64,000 nucleotides of DNA from Legionella_A sp963772805 (lineage in GTDB: Bacteria > Pseudomonadota > Gammaproteobacteria > Legionellales > Legionellaceae), in contig CAVYYU010000008.1 in NCBI GenBank assembly GCA_963772805.1, positions 930,001 through 994,000 on the forward strand. Direction: 5' to 3'. The notes under the pieces are model-generated. The model did not search any database, was not told the origin of the DNA, and was given only the letters and a program-made list of their open reading frames with translations. The position numbers were made by a program, and so were the translations under genes. How positions within the stretch are numbered: the first letter of the stretch is position 1; every line of letters starts with the position of its first letter. Positions 26,762 to 36,087 of the stretch are shown here, one piece after another.

Positions 26762-27538
26762 TTAAACCCCTTTAAATTGGGCAGTACGCTTCTCAAGAAA
26801 TGCAGTCACCCCTTCAGCTTTATCTTTACTGGCGCAAACTGTAGCAAAATGAACAGCCTCGAGATGCAGCGCATCAGGTAATGACATGTCATTACCTCGA
26901 TCAATCACGTCCATGACACTGGCTATTGCCAGGGGCGCCATGCTTAATATCCCCTTTAAAATTTTAGTGCCTTCTTCCAGTAAATTTTGAGGCTCAGCAA
27001 CCCAAGTAACAAGTCCCCAGCTTAAAGCCGTTTGTGCATCAATAAATCGACCCGTTAGACACAAATCAAGAGCACGACCTTTACCAACCAAGCGCGCTAG
27101 GCGTTGCGTGCCGCCATAGCCAGGAATGACGCCTAATTTGACTTCAGGTTGACCAAATTGAGCCGTGGTCGCTGCGATTCTTAAAGTTGCCGCCATAGCC
27201 AACTCACAACCACCACCGAAAGCGTAGCCATTGATAGCTGCTAGGGACGGCTTACCCATCGTTTCTAATTGCCTAAATACATCCTGACCAAAACACGCGA
27301 ATTGATAGCCACTTTGCGCATCACATTCAGCCAAACGACTGATATCTGCACCCGCACAAAATGCTTTGCCAGTGCCGGTTAGCAGCAGTCCTTTGACCTC
27401 AGGCTTATTTTTAGCGGCAGTGAATAACTCAGAAAGTGCCAGCAGTGTGTCGGAACTTAAAGCATTTAATTTATCGGGCCGATTTAAGGTAAGCATGAGA
27501 ATACCGTTATTATCCAAACTTTGTTCGATCAAATTCAT
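26762..27538 (-). CDS. Enoyl-CoA hydratase (methacrylyl-CoA hydratase role likely)
   Basis: 258 residues, normal for the crotonase family. Motifs: AFCAGADISRL (oxyanion hole), NGYAFGGGCELAMAAT and PEVKLGVIPGYGGTQRLARLVG with the two catalytic Glu positions. Between an acyl-CoA dehydrogenase and 3-hydroxyisobutyryl-CoA hydrolase, the logical job is hydration of methacrylyl-CoA, although such enzymes are broad. It lies 12 bases after the dehydrogenase gene. Confidence 0.93.
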   Translation of the reverse strand: MNLIEQSLDNNGILMLTLNRPDKLNALSSDTLLALSELFTAAKNKPEVKGLLLTGTGKAFCAGADISRLAECDAQSGYQFACFGQDVFRQLETMGKPSLAAINGYAFGGGCELAMAATLRIAATTAQFGQPEVKLGVIPGYGGTQRLARLVGKGRALDLCLTGRFIDAQTALSWGLVTWVAEPQNLLEEGTKILKGILSMAPLAIASVMDVIDRGNDMSLPDALHLEAVHFATVCASKDKAEGVTAFLEKRTAQFKGV

Positions 27539-27550
27539 TATTAACTCCTG

Positions 27551-28705
27551 TTAATCGATTATATATTCTTCATCCAATACTGCTTTCGCAATGATCTCAC
27601 GCATAATTTCGTTCGTGCCTTCAAGAATCTGGTGCACCCGTAAATCACGGAAAATTCGTTCAATCTGATAATCGCGTAAATACCCATATCCCCCATGCAA
27701 TTGCATGGCTTTATCGCTGATCTGGAAGGCTACATCTGTCGCCAGACGTTTTGCCATCGCGCAATACATCGGTGCATGCGGGTGATTCGTGTCCAATGCT
27801 TCTGCGGCGCGATAGACCATCAGCCGTGCCGCCTCATAATCGGTGAGCATATCGGCAAAATAAAAGCGTAAGGCTTGTATTTTGCTCAGTGATTTACCAA
27901 ATTGTTTGCGCTCATCCATGTAGGACTGGGTCATGCGCAAACAAGCTGCCGCTCCACCAAGGGAGCATGCAGCGATATTTACGCGCCCGCCATTCAAGGC
28001 ATTCAAGGCAATTTTAAACCCCATCCCTTCGTCGCCAACACGATTGCTAATGGGTACCCGGCAATCCTCGAAATAAACCATGGCTGTAGGCTGATTACGC
28101 CAGCCCATTTTGTTCTCAAGCTTACCAAAGCTCAAACCCGGCCTGTCTTTTTCAATAAGAATGCAGCTGATGCCATGATGAGAATCATCACCGGTTCGCA
28201 CCATGCACAAATAAACATCACTGACGCTGCCCCCGGAAATAAATGATTTAGCACCATTAATCACATAGTCCTCACCCTCAATCACTGCTCGCGTTTTTAA
28301 GGAAGCTGCATCTGAGCCTGATTCTGGTTCGGTCAAGCAATAACTGGCGAAGACATCCATTGAGGTCAGACGAGGGCCCCACGCTGCTCTTAATTTCTCG
28401 TGAGCATAGCGATCAACTAAGGACGCCACCATGTTGTGAATAGATAGATAAGCACTGGTGCTCACGCAACCCGCGGCTAGTTGTTCAAAGATGAGCGCTG
28501 AATCCAGACGAGTTAATTGGGAGCCACCAATGTCTTCACGAACAACTATCCCCGCCATCCCAAGTTGTGCGGCTTCACGCAATACGTCCATCGGAAAATG
28601 GCATTCCTCATCCCATTTGTCAGCATTCGGTAATAATTTATTGCGTGCAAATTCAGCCGCTGCATCACGGAAAGCATGATGTTCTTCATTGAGTTGAAAC
28701 TGCAT
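27551..28705 (-). CDS. Acyl-CoA dehydrogenase (isobutyryl-CoA dehydrogenase likely)
   Basis: 384 residues, FAD enzyme. Family motifs are ASYCLTEPESGSDAASLKT near the active site, the FAD-contact stretch ...RKQFGKSLSKIQALRFYFADM, and the C-terminal QLHGGYGYLRDYQIERIFRDLRVHQILEGTNEIMR, where the Glu of YQIER/EGTNE regions serves catalysis and FAD binding. First gene of an operon that looks like valine catabolism, so isobutyryl-CoA to methacrylyl-CoA is the inferred reaction. 3-hydroxyisobutyrate dehydrogenase and methylmalonate semialdehyde dehydrogenase are not in the window. Confidence 0.93.
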   Translation of the reverse strand: MQFQLNEEHHAFRDAAAEFARNKLLPNADKWDEECHFPMDVLREAAQLGMAGIVVREDIGGSQLTRLDSALIFEQLAAGCVSTSAYLSIHNMVASLVDRYAHEKLRAAWGPRLTSMDVFASYCLTEPESGSDAASLKTRAVIEGEDYVINGAKSFISGGSVSDVYLCMVRTGDDSHHGISCILIEKDRPGLSFGKLENKMGWRNQPTAMVYFEDCRVPISNRVGDEGMGFKIALNALNGGRVNIAACSLGGAAACLRMTQSYMDERKQFGKSLSKIQALRFYFADMLTDYEAARLMVYRAAEALDTNHPHAPMYCAMAKRLATDVAFQISDKAMQLHGGYGYLRDYQIERIFRDLRVHQILEGTNEIMREIIAKAVLDEEYIID

Positions 28706-28862
28706 TGCCTTTTACTCCTGATTTAAACCCCATGAAATTCCCTAATTAGCACCTTCACGGTTTTTGTATGATTGAGACAAAGCACAACTATAGGATGCCC
28801 TGATAAACAATGCTATTATTGCCAATTTTTAGCGCCCATGAAAGAAGAAAAAGAACAATCAC

Positions 28863-30674
28863 ATGGAAATCTTAGCGCCAACCAACGCCACCCGAATTTT
28901 AAAAGACTATTATGGCTTCGATGCCTTCCGTCCACCGCAGGAAGATATTGTTAATGACCTGACTGCGGGACAGGATTTATTGGTCCTCATGCCCACTGGC
29001 GGTGGAAAATCGCTCTGTTATCAAATTCCCGCCCTGTTGCGCGACGGTGTTGGCATTGTCGTATCACCCCTGATTGCCTTGATGGAAGATCAAGTTACCG
29101 CCTTAAAACTACTGGGAATACGGGCGGCTTATTATAATTCTTCATTAAATAGCAGTGAGGCACGCGCAGTCCTTAGCCAACTCCATAATCGCGAGCTGGA
29201 TCTTTTGTATATCGCTCCCGAACGATTACTGAGTGAGGCGTTTCTTGAGCGCCTGGAGGAATGCCCACTGGCTCTATTTGCCATTGATGAAGCACATTGC
29301 ATTTCACAATGGGGCCATGATTTCAGACCCGAATATGCCGCCCTGGGTGCGCTGAAAACACATTTTCCTGACGTCCCCATTGTGGCTTTAACGGCAACCG
29401 CGGACAAGCAAACGCAGCAAGATATTCTGCGTAGATTAAATTATCAACCAAAGCAATATATCGCTTCCTTTAATCGTCCTAATATTCATTACAGCGTCGT
29501 TGCTAAAAACAATGCCATCAAACAATTAAATCAATTCCTGGAATCGCAAGCGCAACAATCGGGAATAATCTACTGTGGCACGCGTGCCAATGTTGAGCGC
29601 GTCGCCGAAAAACTGAAAGAATTAGGCTATCGTGCTCGCGCTTATCATGCAGGTCTTGAGCATAAAGAGCGTCGCGACGTACAAACAGCATTTCGCTATG
29701 ATCGTATCGACATTGTGGTCGCCACCATCGCTTTTGGTATGGGAATTGATAAGCCCAATGTGCGCTTTGTCGTCCATTATGATTTACCCAAAACAATTGA
29801 AAACTATTACCAGGAAACCGGACGTGCCGGACGTGACGGCCTACCCGCGCAAGCCTTGCTGCTTTATGATCCTGCCGATAGTGCCCGGCTGCGAGGCTTT
29901 ATTGCCGCCAACCAGGGTGAAGAACAAAGACGGGTTGAAAATAACAAGCTCAATCATATGTTGGCCTTTGCCGAAGCCACACATTGTCGCCGCCAAATTC
30001 TATTACGCTATTTTAATGAGTGTTATGACCAGTCTTGCGGTAGTTGTGATATCTGCGATAACCCGCCTGAAATGACTGATGCCACGGTTGATGCGCAAAA
30101 ATTATTATCGTGCATTTATCGACTACGGCAAAGTTATGGGCTTATGCATGTGATTGATGTCTTGCGCGGCAGCCTGTCTGAAAAAATAAAACAAGCCGGT
30201 CATCATGAATTATCAACGTTTGCTATTGGCAAAGACAAACCGGCCGCTTATTGGAAACATTTGGCATGGCAGCTTATTCACCGCAATTACTGCTTTCAAG
30301 ATACGGATCGCTTCAATGTACTGCGCCTGACCGCCAAGGCTAAACCGGTGTTGCTAGGCGAGGAAAACATCGCATTAACCGTGCAGAATTATGAATTAAA
30401 AGAAAGTGGTAAAAAGAAAAAAGAACGCAGCAAGCTTACGCCAGCCAGCAATCCTACATTTGAATTATTACGCGTTTTACGCCGTAAACTGGCAGATGAA
30501 GAAAACAAGCCGCCATTTATGATTTTCAGCGATACCACCCTGCATGAAATGGCTCGGATAAAACCGCAAACCATGGATGATTTATTGTCCGTTTCAGGAG
30601 TGGGACAATACAAGCTCACCCACTATGGCCGGCAATTTTTAAAAGCACTGCAGGAAGAGGATGCGATGGCTTAA
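28863..30674 (+). CDS. recQ: ATP-dependent DNA helicase RecQ
   Basis: 603 residues, 3'-5' helicase for recombination and fork repair. Helicase motif I MPTGGGKSLCYQIPAL, DEAH box IDEAHCISQWGHDFRPEY, motif III ALTATAD and motif VI YYQETGRAGRDG are intact. A zinc site (CRRQILLRYF...CGSCDICDNP), a winged helix and an HRDC domain (IKPQTMDDLLSVSGVGQYKLTHYGRQFL) follow. Its last ~60 bases belong to a 152-bp unit that is repeated just downstream. The protein itself is full length. Confidence 0.96.
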   Translation: MEILAPTNATRILKDYYGFDAFRPPQEDIVNDLTAGQDLLVLMPTGGGKSLCYQIPALLRDGVGIVVSPLIALMEDQVTALKLLGIRAAYYNSSLNSSEARAVLSQLHNRELDLLYIAPERLLSEAFLERLEECPLALFAIDEAHCISQWGHDFRPEYAALGALKTHFPDVPIVALTATADKQTQQDILRRLNYQPKQYIASFNRPNIHYSVVAKNNAIKQLNQFLESQAQQSGIIYCGTRANVERVAEKLKELGYRARAYHAGLEHKERRDVQTAFRYDRIDIVVATIAFGMGIDKPNVRFVVHYDLPKTIENYYQETGRAGRDGLPAQALLLYDPADSARLRGFIAANQGEEQRRVENNKLNHMLAFAEATHCRRQILLRYFNECYDQSCGSCDICDNPPEMTDATVDAQKLLSCIYRLRQSYGLMHVIDVLRGSLSEKIKQAGHHELSTFAIGKDKPAAYWKHLAWQLIHRNYCFQDTDRFNVLRLTAKAKPVLLGEENIALTVQNYELKESGKKKKERSKLTPASNPTFELLRVLRRKLADEENKPPFMIFSDTTLHEMARIKPQTMDDLLSVSGVGQYKLTHYGRQFLKALQEEDAMA

Positions 30675-30917
30675 TGCGCGTGACAGCCAATTTTTAGCGG
30701 CCTTCAGCACGACGTAGTACCGTAGGTTGAGGTTGGAGCTGAGCACAGCGAAGCCCAACGGTCGTGCTCACCCACTATGGCCGGCAATTTTTAAAAGCAC
30801 TGCAGGAAGAGGATGCGATGGCTTAATGCGCGTGACAGCCAATTTTTAGCGGCCTTCAGCACGACGTAGTACCGTAGGTTGAGGTTGGCGCTGAGCACAG
30901 CGAAGCCCAACGGTCGT
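30614..30917 (+). repeat. Two tandem 152-bp units including the 3' end of recQ
   Basis: The stretch 30614-30765 (last 20 codons of recQ, stop, and a REP-like half) is repeated at 30766-30917 with a single base difference near 30737/30889 (GGAGCT against GGCGCT). The second copy of the recQ tail is untranslated because the stop is in the first. The near identity points to a recent duplication. Confidence 0.93.
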
Positions 30918-30983
30918 GCTACAGGAGGCGCCCTTGTTGGGCCTCGCTACCGCTCAGCACCAACCTACAACAAGCGGTCAACA
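30700..30983. repeat. REP-like palindromic elements after recQ
   Basis: The motif GTAGGTTG...GCTGAGCACAGCGAAGCCCAAC occurs at about 30722-30760 and 30874-30911. A third, inverted version (TTGTTGGGCCTCGCTACCGCTCAGCACCAACCTAC in part) lies at about 30933-30968. The last two face each other and can form a long hairpin. Such GTAGGTTGG/CCCAAC repeats are common intergenic elements in gammaproteobacteria, and this pair may also end transcription for recQ and the convergent ccmI. Confidence 0.75.
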
Positions 30984-31673
30984 CTAAATGGAGAGGTGCC
31001 GACTTGTGCTGTCGGCCATCAACGATTGTGCTTTAGCAATCGCCTTCTGGATCGCTTTTGCGTCATCGGATTCTGGCGGCGCCAACTTCAGTAGTCGTTG
31101 CCAGTAATCGATCGCCTTTTGATAATCATGGCTCATGAATGCATCCATCGCAAGCATGGCTAAGGCATCAGGCTGGTTAGCGTTTTTTTCCAGTACTATT
31201 TTAAATAAACGTCGGCTGTTCTCATTAAACTTTTGTTGATTTAATTGCCAGATGCTTTGCGCATAATTAATGGTTATCTGCTCATCATCGGCTTTTAGTT
31301 GATGCGCCTTGGCAAATGCATCCTGCGCACGCGGCCAGTCATTTTGACTGGCATACAACCGGCCTAACAAATACCAACCGCGTGCGCTCTCAGGCTGCGT
31401 AGCTAATTGCGCCTGCAACTTATCAATTATTTCCTGCGGGCCATTCATTGATTTCAGGATAGCCTGCACTTGCTCTTGTTTTGATTCTTGCTGCACATAA
31501 CGCTGCCAGTCTAGCCATGAGCCCCAACGCCAGTACGCGAGGATGACTATCACAATAACAATCGGTGCAAGAGCTGCCACTGCCAGTTTTTTTTTGCGTA
31601 AAGGATAAAAGACTATCGCTAATGCGATCATCAACAATACAAAAAAACCGGCTATAAACCACAGTTCATTCAT
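30984..31673 (-). CDS. ccmI: Cytochrome c maturation protein CcmI
   Basis: 229 residues. Two N-terminal membrane helices (WFIAGFFVLLMIALAIVFY and LAVAALAPIVIVIVILAYW) flank a short basic cytoplasmic loop. A periplasmic TPR domain follows (ARGWYLLGRLYASQNDWPRAQDAFAKAHQL and later repeats). CcmI holds apocytochrome c for heme ligation with CcmF and CcmH. It overlaps ccmH by 8 bases as the last gene of the ccm set. It is shorter than E. coli CcmH (which is a CcmH-CcmI fusion), as expected for separate genes. Confidence 0.9.
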   Translation of the reverse strand: MNELWFIAGFFVLLMIALAIVFYPLRKKKLAVAALAPIVIVIVILAYWRWGSWLDWQRYVQQESKQEQVQAILKSMNGPQEIIDKLQAQLATQPESARGWYLLGRLYASQNDWPRAQDAFAKAHQLKADDEQITINYAQSIWQLNQQKFNENSRRLFKIVLEKNANQPDALAMLAMDAFMSHDYQKAIDYWQRLLKLAPPESDDAKAIQKAIAKAQSLMADSTSRHLSI

Positions 31674-32058
31674 GGGGTAGTCGCCTTAAACAAGTATGCC
31701 AAAAGATAAACAAGCCCAACAGCAAAAATAACGCCGGCCCAAACCAAAGCAGCGCGGTAACTGCCTTCACCGGTGGCTTGAATAAAATAAAATCGCCATA
31801 ACGTGTTGTCAGGTGCTGTATGATCTCATTGTCAGTTTTTCCGGCTTTCACCAACACATACACTTCATGACGCAAATCCTTGGCAAGTTCAGCGTTTGAA
31901 TCGGCCAAGTCTTGGTTTTGACAAACAAGGCAACGTAATTCGCGCAGCAAATGACTAAACTGCGCATCTTGTCCAGGCGTATCCAACGGATAAAGACCAT
32001 TGGAAAATGCCGTTGTCTGGTTCAAACACAGCAATAGAATACAAATCAGGCGCCTCAT
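31666..32058 (-). CDS. ccmH: Cytochrome c maturation protein CcmH
   Basis: 130 residues with a signal/anchor at the N-terminus, the thioredoxin-like motif LRCLVCQNQDLADSNAELAKDLRHEV (LRCxxCQ) for keeping apocytochrome CXXCH thiols reduced, and a C-terminal membrane helix (VTALLWFGPALFLLLGLFIFW). The length matches CcmL/CcmH without the CcmI fusion. It overlaps ccmG by 4 bases. Confidence 0.95.
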   Translation of the reverse strand: MRRLICILLLCLNQTTAFSNGLYPLDTPGQDAQFSHLLRELRCLVCQNQDLADSNAELAKDLRHEVYVLVKAGKTDNEIIQHLTTRYGDFILFKPPVKAVTALLWFGPALFLLLGLFIFWHTCLRRLPHE

Positions 32059-32585
32059 GCTGTATGCTCCAATTGTTTGATGCGCGGCATAAATTCTTTA
32101 TCCCAAACCACCTCATTCAATACCCCTGCATGGCGATAGCGAATGATCCCGGCTTTATCAATGAGAAATGTTTCCGGAGTACCATACACGCCCAGCTCAA
32201 TAGCAACTCTTCCCCCACTATCAGCGCCAATCATCTTGTAGGGGTTTCCCCATTCCGCCAGCCATTTCGTAGCATCTTGTGGATTATCTTTATAATTCAA
32301 CCCGTAAATTACCAGGCCCTGTTTGGCTAGCTGCGACAAAAAAAATTGCTCATCGGCACAGGAAGCGCACCAGCTTGCCCAAACGTTAAGTAACGATAGT
32401 TGCCCATGCAATTGAGTGGATGTGAAATGCACCGTGTCATCGCCTAATGTTGGCAATTGAAATGGCGGCACTGATTTACCGATTTGTGCTGAAGGAAGAT
32501 TTTGCGGATCAAGCGACAAGCCCCGCCAGAAAAAAACAACCAGCAGAGCAAACACAAACAAGGGTATAAAACGCGTTATTTTCAT
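32055..32585 (-). CDS. ccmG: Periplasmic thioredoxin CcmG/DsbE
   Basis: 176 residues. One N-terminal membrane anchor (FIPLFVFALLVVFFWRGL), then a thioredoxin fold with active site WASWCASCADE and the family GE-type loop. It passes electrons from DsbD to CcmH/apocytochrome. It overlaps ccmF by 4 bases. Confidence 0.95.
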   Translation of the reverse strand: MKITRFIPLFVFALLVVFFWRGLSLDPQNLPSAQIGKSVPPFQLPTLGDDTVHFTSTQLHGQLSLLNVWASWCASCADEQFFLSQLAKQGLVIYGLNYKDNPQDATKWLAEWGNPYKMIGADSGGRVAIELGVYGTPETFLIDKAGIIRYRHAGVLNEVVWDKEFMPRIKQLEHTA

Positions 32586-34534
32586 ACACTAGCCTCATGC
32601 GTGCATGCCGGTTTTTTTTGTTGCTGCGTCATATAACGTCGATCGGCCAAAGCTAGTAATCCGCCCGCCAGAATCATAAAGCCCCCGCCCCAAATCCAGC
32701 GCACGAAGGGTTTGTAATACAAGCGTACCGACCAGGCGTGCCCATCCAGCGGCTCGCCCAGGGCTACATACAAATCACGAAATGGCGTCACATCAATTGC
32801 CGATTCGGTCATCGCCATTTTGCCAATATTATAAATACGTTTTTCCGGATAAATTTCTGTTTGTCGATCATTGCGACTGATTATAAAACGCGTTTTAGTG
32901 CCATGATAATTAGCGCCGACTAATGCTTCTTCGCTGACAAATTCTATGCGATAACCTGCCAGCATCGCCGCTTCGCCCGGGGCTAATTTCACATCATCCT
33001 GCACGCCAAACCCGGTCGATACCGCAATACCAATCACCGTTGCAGCAACGCCACAATGTGCAACAACCATGCCCCAATATGCCTGACTCAATGCACGCAC
33101 ACCCCGTTGTTTTATGCGCTGATACAAGGCGTTAAAGGTGCTGAGCAACACCCAAAGCGCGAGGCTTAATCCCAATAGTACCGAGCCATTCATCTCGTTA
33201 CCGGTTGCAAACACCAACACCACCGGTAAAAAAAGACTAAACATGCCCACAACACTGAGTCTGGACAGTATTTTTTTTAAGCTATCCCGTTGCCACTTCA
33301 AATGAATTCCTACGCCCATTAGCAACAATAACGGGATCATAAGCGGCACAAAAACCGCATTAAAATAAGGCGCGCCTACTGATAATTTTCCTAAACCAAG
33401 GCCATCGACAAGCAGCGGATAAACCGTCCCCATCAACACAGTTAACATCGCGACCGCAAGAAAGACATTATTTAACAGCAATGCGCTTTCACGCGAAACC
33501 ACCGCTGGTTGGTCACGGCGTGTCAAAGCTTGAGCACGTAGAGCAAACAGCAGCAACGAGCCACCGATGACTACGAATAAAAAAACCAAAATATACAAAC
33601 CACGTTGCGGATCAACGGCAAACGCATGCACCGACGTCAACACACCGGAGCGCACTAAAAACGTACCGACCAAGCTTAATGAAAAGGCACTAATGGCTAA
33701 TAACAACGTCCAGGCTTTAAATTGCTGGCGTTGCTCGCTGACTGCGAGTGAATGCAATAATGCTGTCCCTACAAGCCATGGCATAAAAGAGGCATTCTCA
33801 ACCGGATCCCAAAACCACCAACCACCCCAGCCCAACTCACGATAAGCCCACCAGCTGCCCAACGTGATTCCTGCCGTTAAACAACACCAGGCAGCCAGAG
33901 TCCATGGGCGCGTCCATTTAGCCCATGAGGTTTCCACACGACCGGCCCACAGGGCCGCAATGGCAAAAGCAAACGCTACGGAAAAACCAACATAGCCCAT
34001 ATACAACATCGGCGGATGAAACAAAAAGCCCGGATCTTGCAACAATGGATTTAAATCACGGCCTTCGCTGTGTAAAACCTGAAATTGCCGTGCAAAGGGA
34101 TTTGACGTTGTTAACAGAAAAAGAATAAAACCAATGCTCAGCCAGCCAAGCACTGCCAAAACTCGTGCACGCATAGTCTCATCAAGTGATGCACTTAAAA
34201 AATTAACTGCAACCATCCAAGTGCTTAGAATCGCTATCCACAATAGCATTGAGCCTTCATGCCCCCCCCATACCGCACAAAGTTTATAAAACCAGGGCAG
34301 CTGCAAACTCGAATTGGTTAATACATAAAGTACGGTAAAATCATCACGCAAAAAACAAAGCGTCAAACAACAATAGGCAAACGCTACAAATAAAAACTGC
34401 CCGCAGACATAAACGCGCCCTGCTGCAATCCAATCCGGTTTTTGCCGCCACAAACCTAACGTGGGCACTACAGCAAGCAGTACGGCAAACAGCAAGGCCA
34501 ACACCAGACAAAACGAACCCATTTCAGCAATCAT
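32582..34534 (-). CDS. ccmF: Heme lyase subunit CcmF
   Basis: 650 residues with about 15 membrane helices. The WWD heme-handling domain is clear (LGWGGWWFWDPVENASFMPWL), and the conserved GGHEGSMLLW and HPPMLYMGYVGFSVAFAFAI blocks are present. CcmF receives heme from holo-CcmE and attaches it to apocytochrome c in the periplasm. It follows ccmE after 3 bases. Full length. Confidence 0.96.
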   Translation of the reverse strand: MIAEMGSFCLVLALLFAVLLAVVPTLGLWRQKPDWIAAGRVYVCGQFLFVAFAYCCLTLCFLRDDFTVLYVLTNSSLQLPWFYKLCAVWGGHEGSMLLWIAILSTWMVAVNFLSASLDETMRARVLAVLGWLSIGFILFLLTTSNPFARQFQVLHSEGRDLNPLLQDPGFLFHPPMLYMGYVGFSVAFAFAIAALWAGRVETSWAKWTRPWTLAAWCCLTAGITLGSWWAYRELGWGGWWFWDPVENASFMPWLVGTALLHSLAVSEQRQQFKAWTLLLAISAFSLSLVGTFLVRSGVLTSVHAFAVDPQRGLYILVFLFVVIGGSLLLFALRAQALTRRDQPAVVSRESALLLNNVFLAVAMLTVLMGTVYPLLVDGLGLGKLSVGAPYFNAVFVPLMIPLLLLMGVGIHLKWQRDSLKKILSRLSVVGMFSLFLPVVLVFATGNEMNGSVLLGLSLALWVLLSTFNALYQRIKQRGVRALSQAYWGMVVAHCGVAATVIGIAVSTGFGVQDDVKLAPGEAAMLAGYRIEFVSEEALVGANYHGTKTRFIISRNDRQTEIYPEKRIYNIGKMAMTESAIDVTPFRDLYVALGEPLDGHAWSVRLYYKPFVRWIWGGGFMILAGGLLALADRRYMTQQQKKPACTHEASV

Positions 34535-34537
34535 AGT

Positions 34538-34972
34538 TTATTCTTTCCCAGCTTTAGCCAGTGCATCTTTAACCGCAGGTGGCATGTAATTTTCGTCGTG
34601 CTTCGCCAATACTTCGTTCGCACTGAAATGATTGTTATCAACAAGCTGCCCTTCTGCTACTACCCCCTGCCCTTCACGAAACAAGGTGGGCAAAATGCCA
34701 TGGTAGTTGACGTCAACTGTGTGTTTAAAATCCGTTATCTTAAATTGTACCGACAAACCATCCGCACCACCGTGTAACACGCTACCTTTAACAACCATGC
34801 CGCCCGCGTGAATAGCGTGATTAAGCGGCGCTTGTCCGCTAGCAATTTGAGTGGGGGAATAAAATAAACTAATATTTTGCCGTAGCGCATACAGAACCAG
34901 AAAGGTAGCGGCAGCCAAAATACTACTGATAAGCAGTATCATAACAAGTTTGCGTTTACGGGCGGGATTCAT
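34538..34972 (-). CDS. ccmE: Heme chaperone CcmE
   Basis: 144 residues from the ATG at 34972. An in-frame TTG two codons earlier is also possible but not needed. One N-terminal anchor is followed by an OB-fold domain. The covalent heme site is His125 with Tyr129 in LAKHDENYMPP (E. coli His130/Tyr134). It starts 2 bases after the ccmD stop codon. Confidence 0.95.
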   Translation of the reverse strand: MNPARKRKLVMILLISSILAAATFLVLYALRQNISLFYSPTQIASGQAPLNHAIHAGGMVVKGSVLHGGADGLSVQFKITDFKHTVDVNYHGILPTLFREGQGVVAEGQLVDNNHFSANEVLAKHDENYMPPAVKDALAKAGKE

Positions 34973-34974
34973 AC

Positions 34975-35136
34975 TCAATGTCGTTTAAACCAACGTTGCA
35001 GTCTTTTACGCGTGCGCACGCGCTGTAATTTCACGCTCACAATATTCAGCGTTAACACGGCACAAAGTAAACCATAAGCAGGCCAGACATAGATGGAGTA
35101 ACCGCCCATTGCTAACCATTGTGTGAACTGACTCAT
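34975..35136 (-). CDS. ccmD: Cytochrome c maturation protein CcmD
   Basis: A 53-residue protein that fills the gap between ccmC and ccmE. The sequence starts MSQFTQWLAMGGYSIYVWPAY and continues with a single membrane helix (GLLCAVLTLNIVSV) and a very basic tail (KLQRVRTRKRLQRWFKRH), exactly the CcmD plan. Its ATG overlaps the ccmC stop codon (ATGA). CcmD releases holo-CcmE from the CcmABC complex. Confidence 0.93.
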   Translation of the reverse strand: MSQFTQWLAMGGYSIYVWPAYGLLCAVLTLNIVSVKLQRVRTRKRLQRWFKRH

Positions 35137-35885
35137 AAACAACCACCCTCAACAATCGTCCGCACCCAACTTTGACGCCGTTCACGGAGCAACAACTCGT
35201 TGCGCACTTTTAATACAATCAACAGCAAACAGTAAAGAGAAAGGCCTATCAGCGTCAACAACAAGGGATAAAGCATACTGGCATGGATTTTAGGTTTTGC
35301 AAAAACAGAAAGAGTCGATCCCTGGTGCAACGTGTTCCACCAATAAACCGAGTAATGAATGATGGGCAAATCCACCAAACCAACCAAGGTCAAAATAGCC
35401 ACGATTTTATCGCCTTGATCCTTATCCTGATAAGCATTGGCTGTAGCCAAGATAGCACCATAAAGAAACAGCAAGATCAATTCGGAGGTCAAGCGCGCAT
35501 CCCATACCCACCAGGTCCCCCACATGGGCTTACCCCAAATACTGCCAGTCACCAACGCCAAAAAAGCCATGCAAGCACCTAGTTGCGCCACAATAGCCAG
35601 GAGAACCCCCGCCATTTTGATACGCCAAACCAGTAGCAATAAAGCAAGAAAACCCATCCAGCCATAGAGTGCCATAGATAAGAAAGCACTAGGCACATGC
35701 ACGTAAATAATTCGAAAGGCATCACCCTGCTGGTAATCGGGTGGTGCAAAAACAAGCCCCCAAAGTATACCGGAAAAAAGGATAAGCAAAGTGCTCACGG
35801 CAAGCCAAGGAATCCATCGTCCCGACATTTGGTAGAACGTTTTAGGCGAAGCCAGTTGATACAATATCTTCCACATAGGAAACAA
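35133..35885 (-). CDS. ccmC: Heme exporter/loader CcmC
   Basis: 250 residues, six membrane helices. WWD motif: GKPMWGTWWVWDARLTSELILLFLY. Conserved His residues sit at IIYVHVPSAF and in IHYSVYWWNTLHQG. CcmC loads heme onto CcmE. In most genomes it directly follows ccmB. Here it is separated from ccmB by about 900 bases holding an opposite gene, so it must have its own promoter. Confidence 0.96.
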   Translation of the reverse strand: MFPMWKILYQLASPKTFYQMSGRWIPWLAVSTLLILFSGILWGLVFAPPDYQQGDAFRIIYVHVPSAFLSMALYGWMGFLALLLLVWRIKMAGVLLAIVAQLGACMAFLALVTGSIWGKPMWGTWWVWDARLTSELILLFLYGAILATANAYQDKDQGDKIVAILTLVGLVDLPIIHYSVYWWNTLHQGSTLSVFAKPKIHASMLYPLLLTLIGLSLYCLLLIVLKVRNELLLRERRQSWVRTIVEGGCL

Positions 35886-36087
35886 TTAAATCACAAAAAG
35901 ATGAAAATTTTACCATGCATTTTGATTCGTGTCTTTATTTAACAGACTAATGGATAAAGTATAACCGTCATGAACGTTCAGGCTCATGCATGTTGATTAT
36001 TATCTTGCTCTCTATTTATATATGGGCTACTATTTAATAAACCACTTTGTTGCTAATTTACCCAATAAATACATTTGGAGACTTAAG

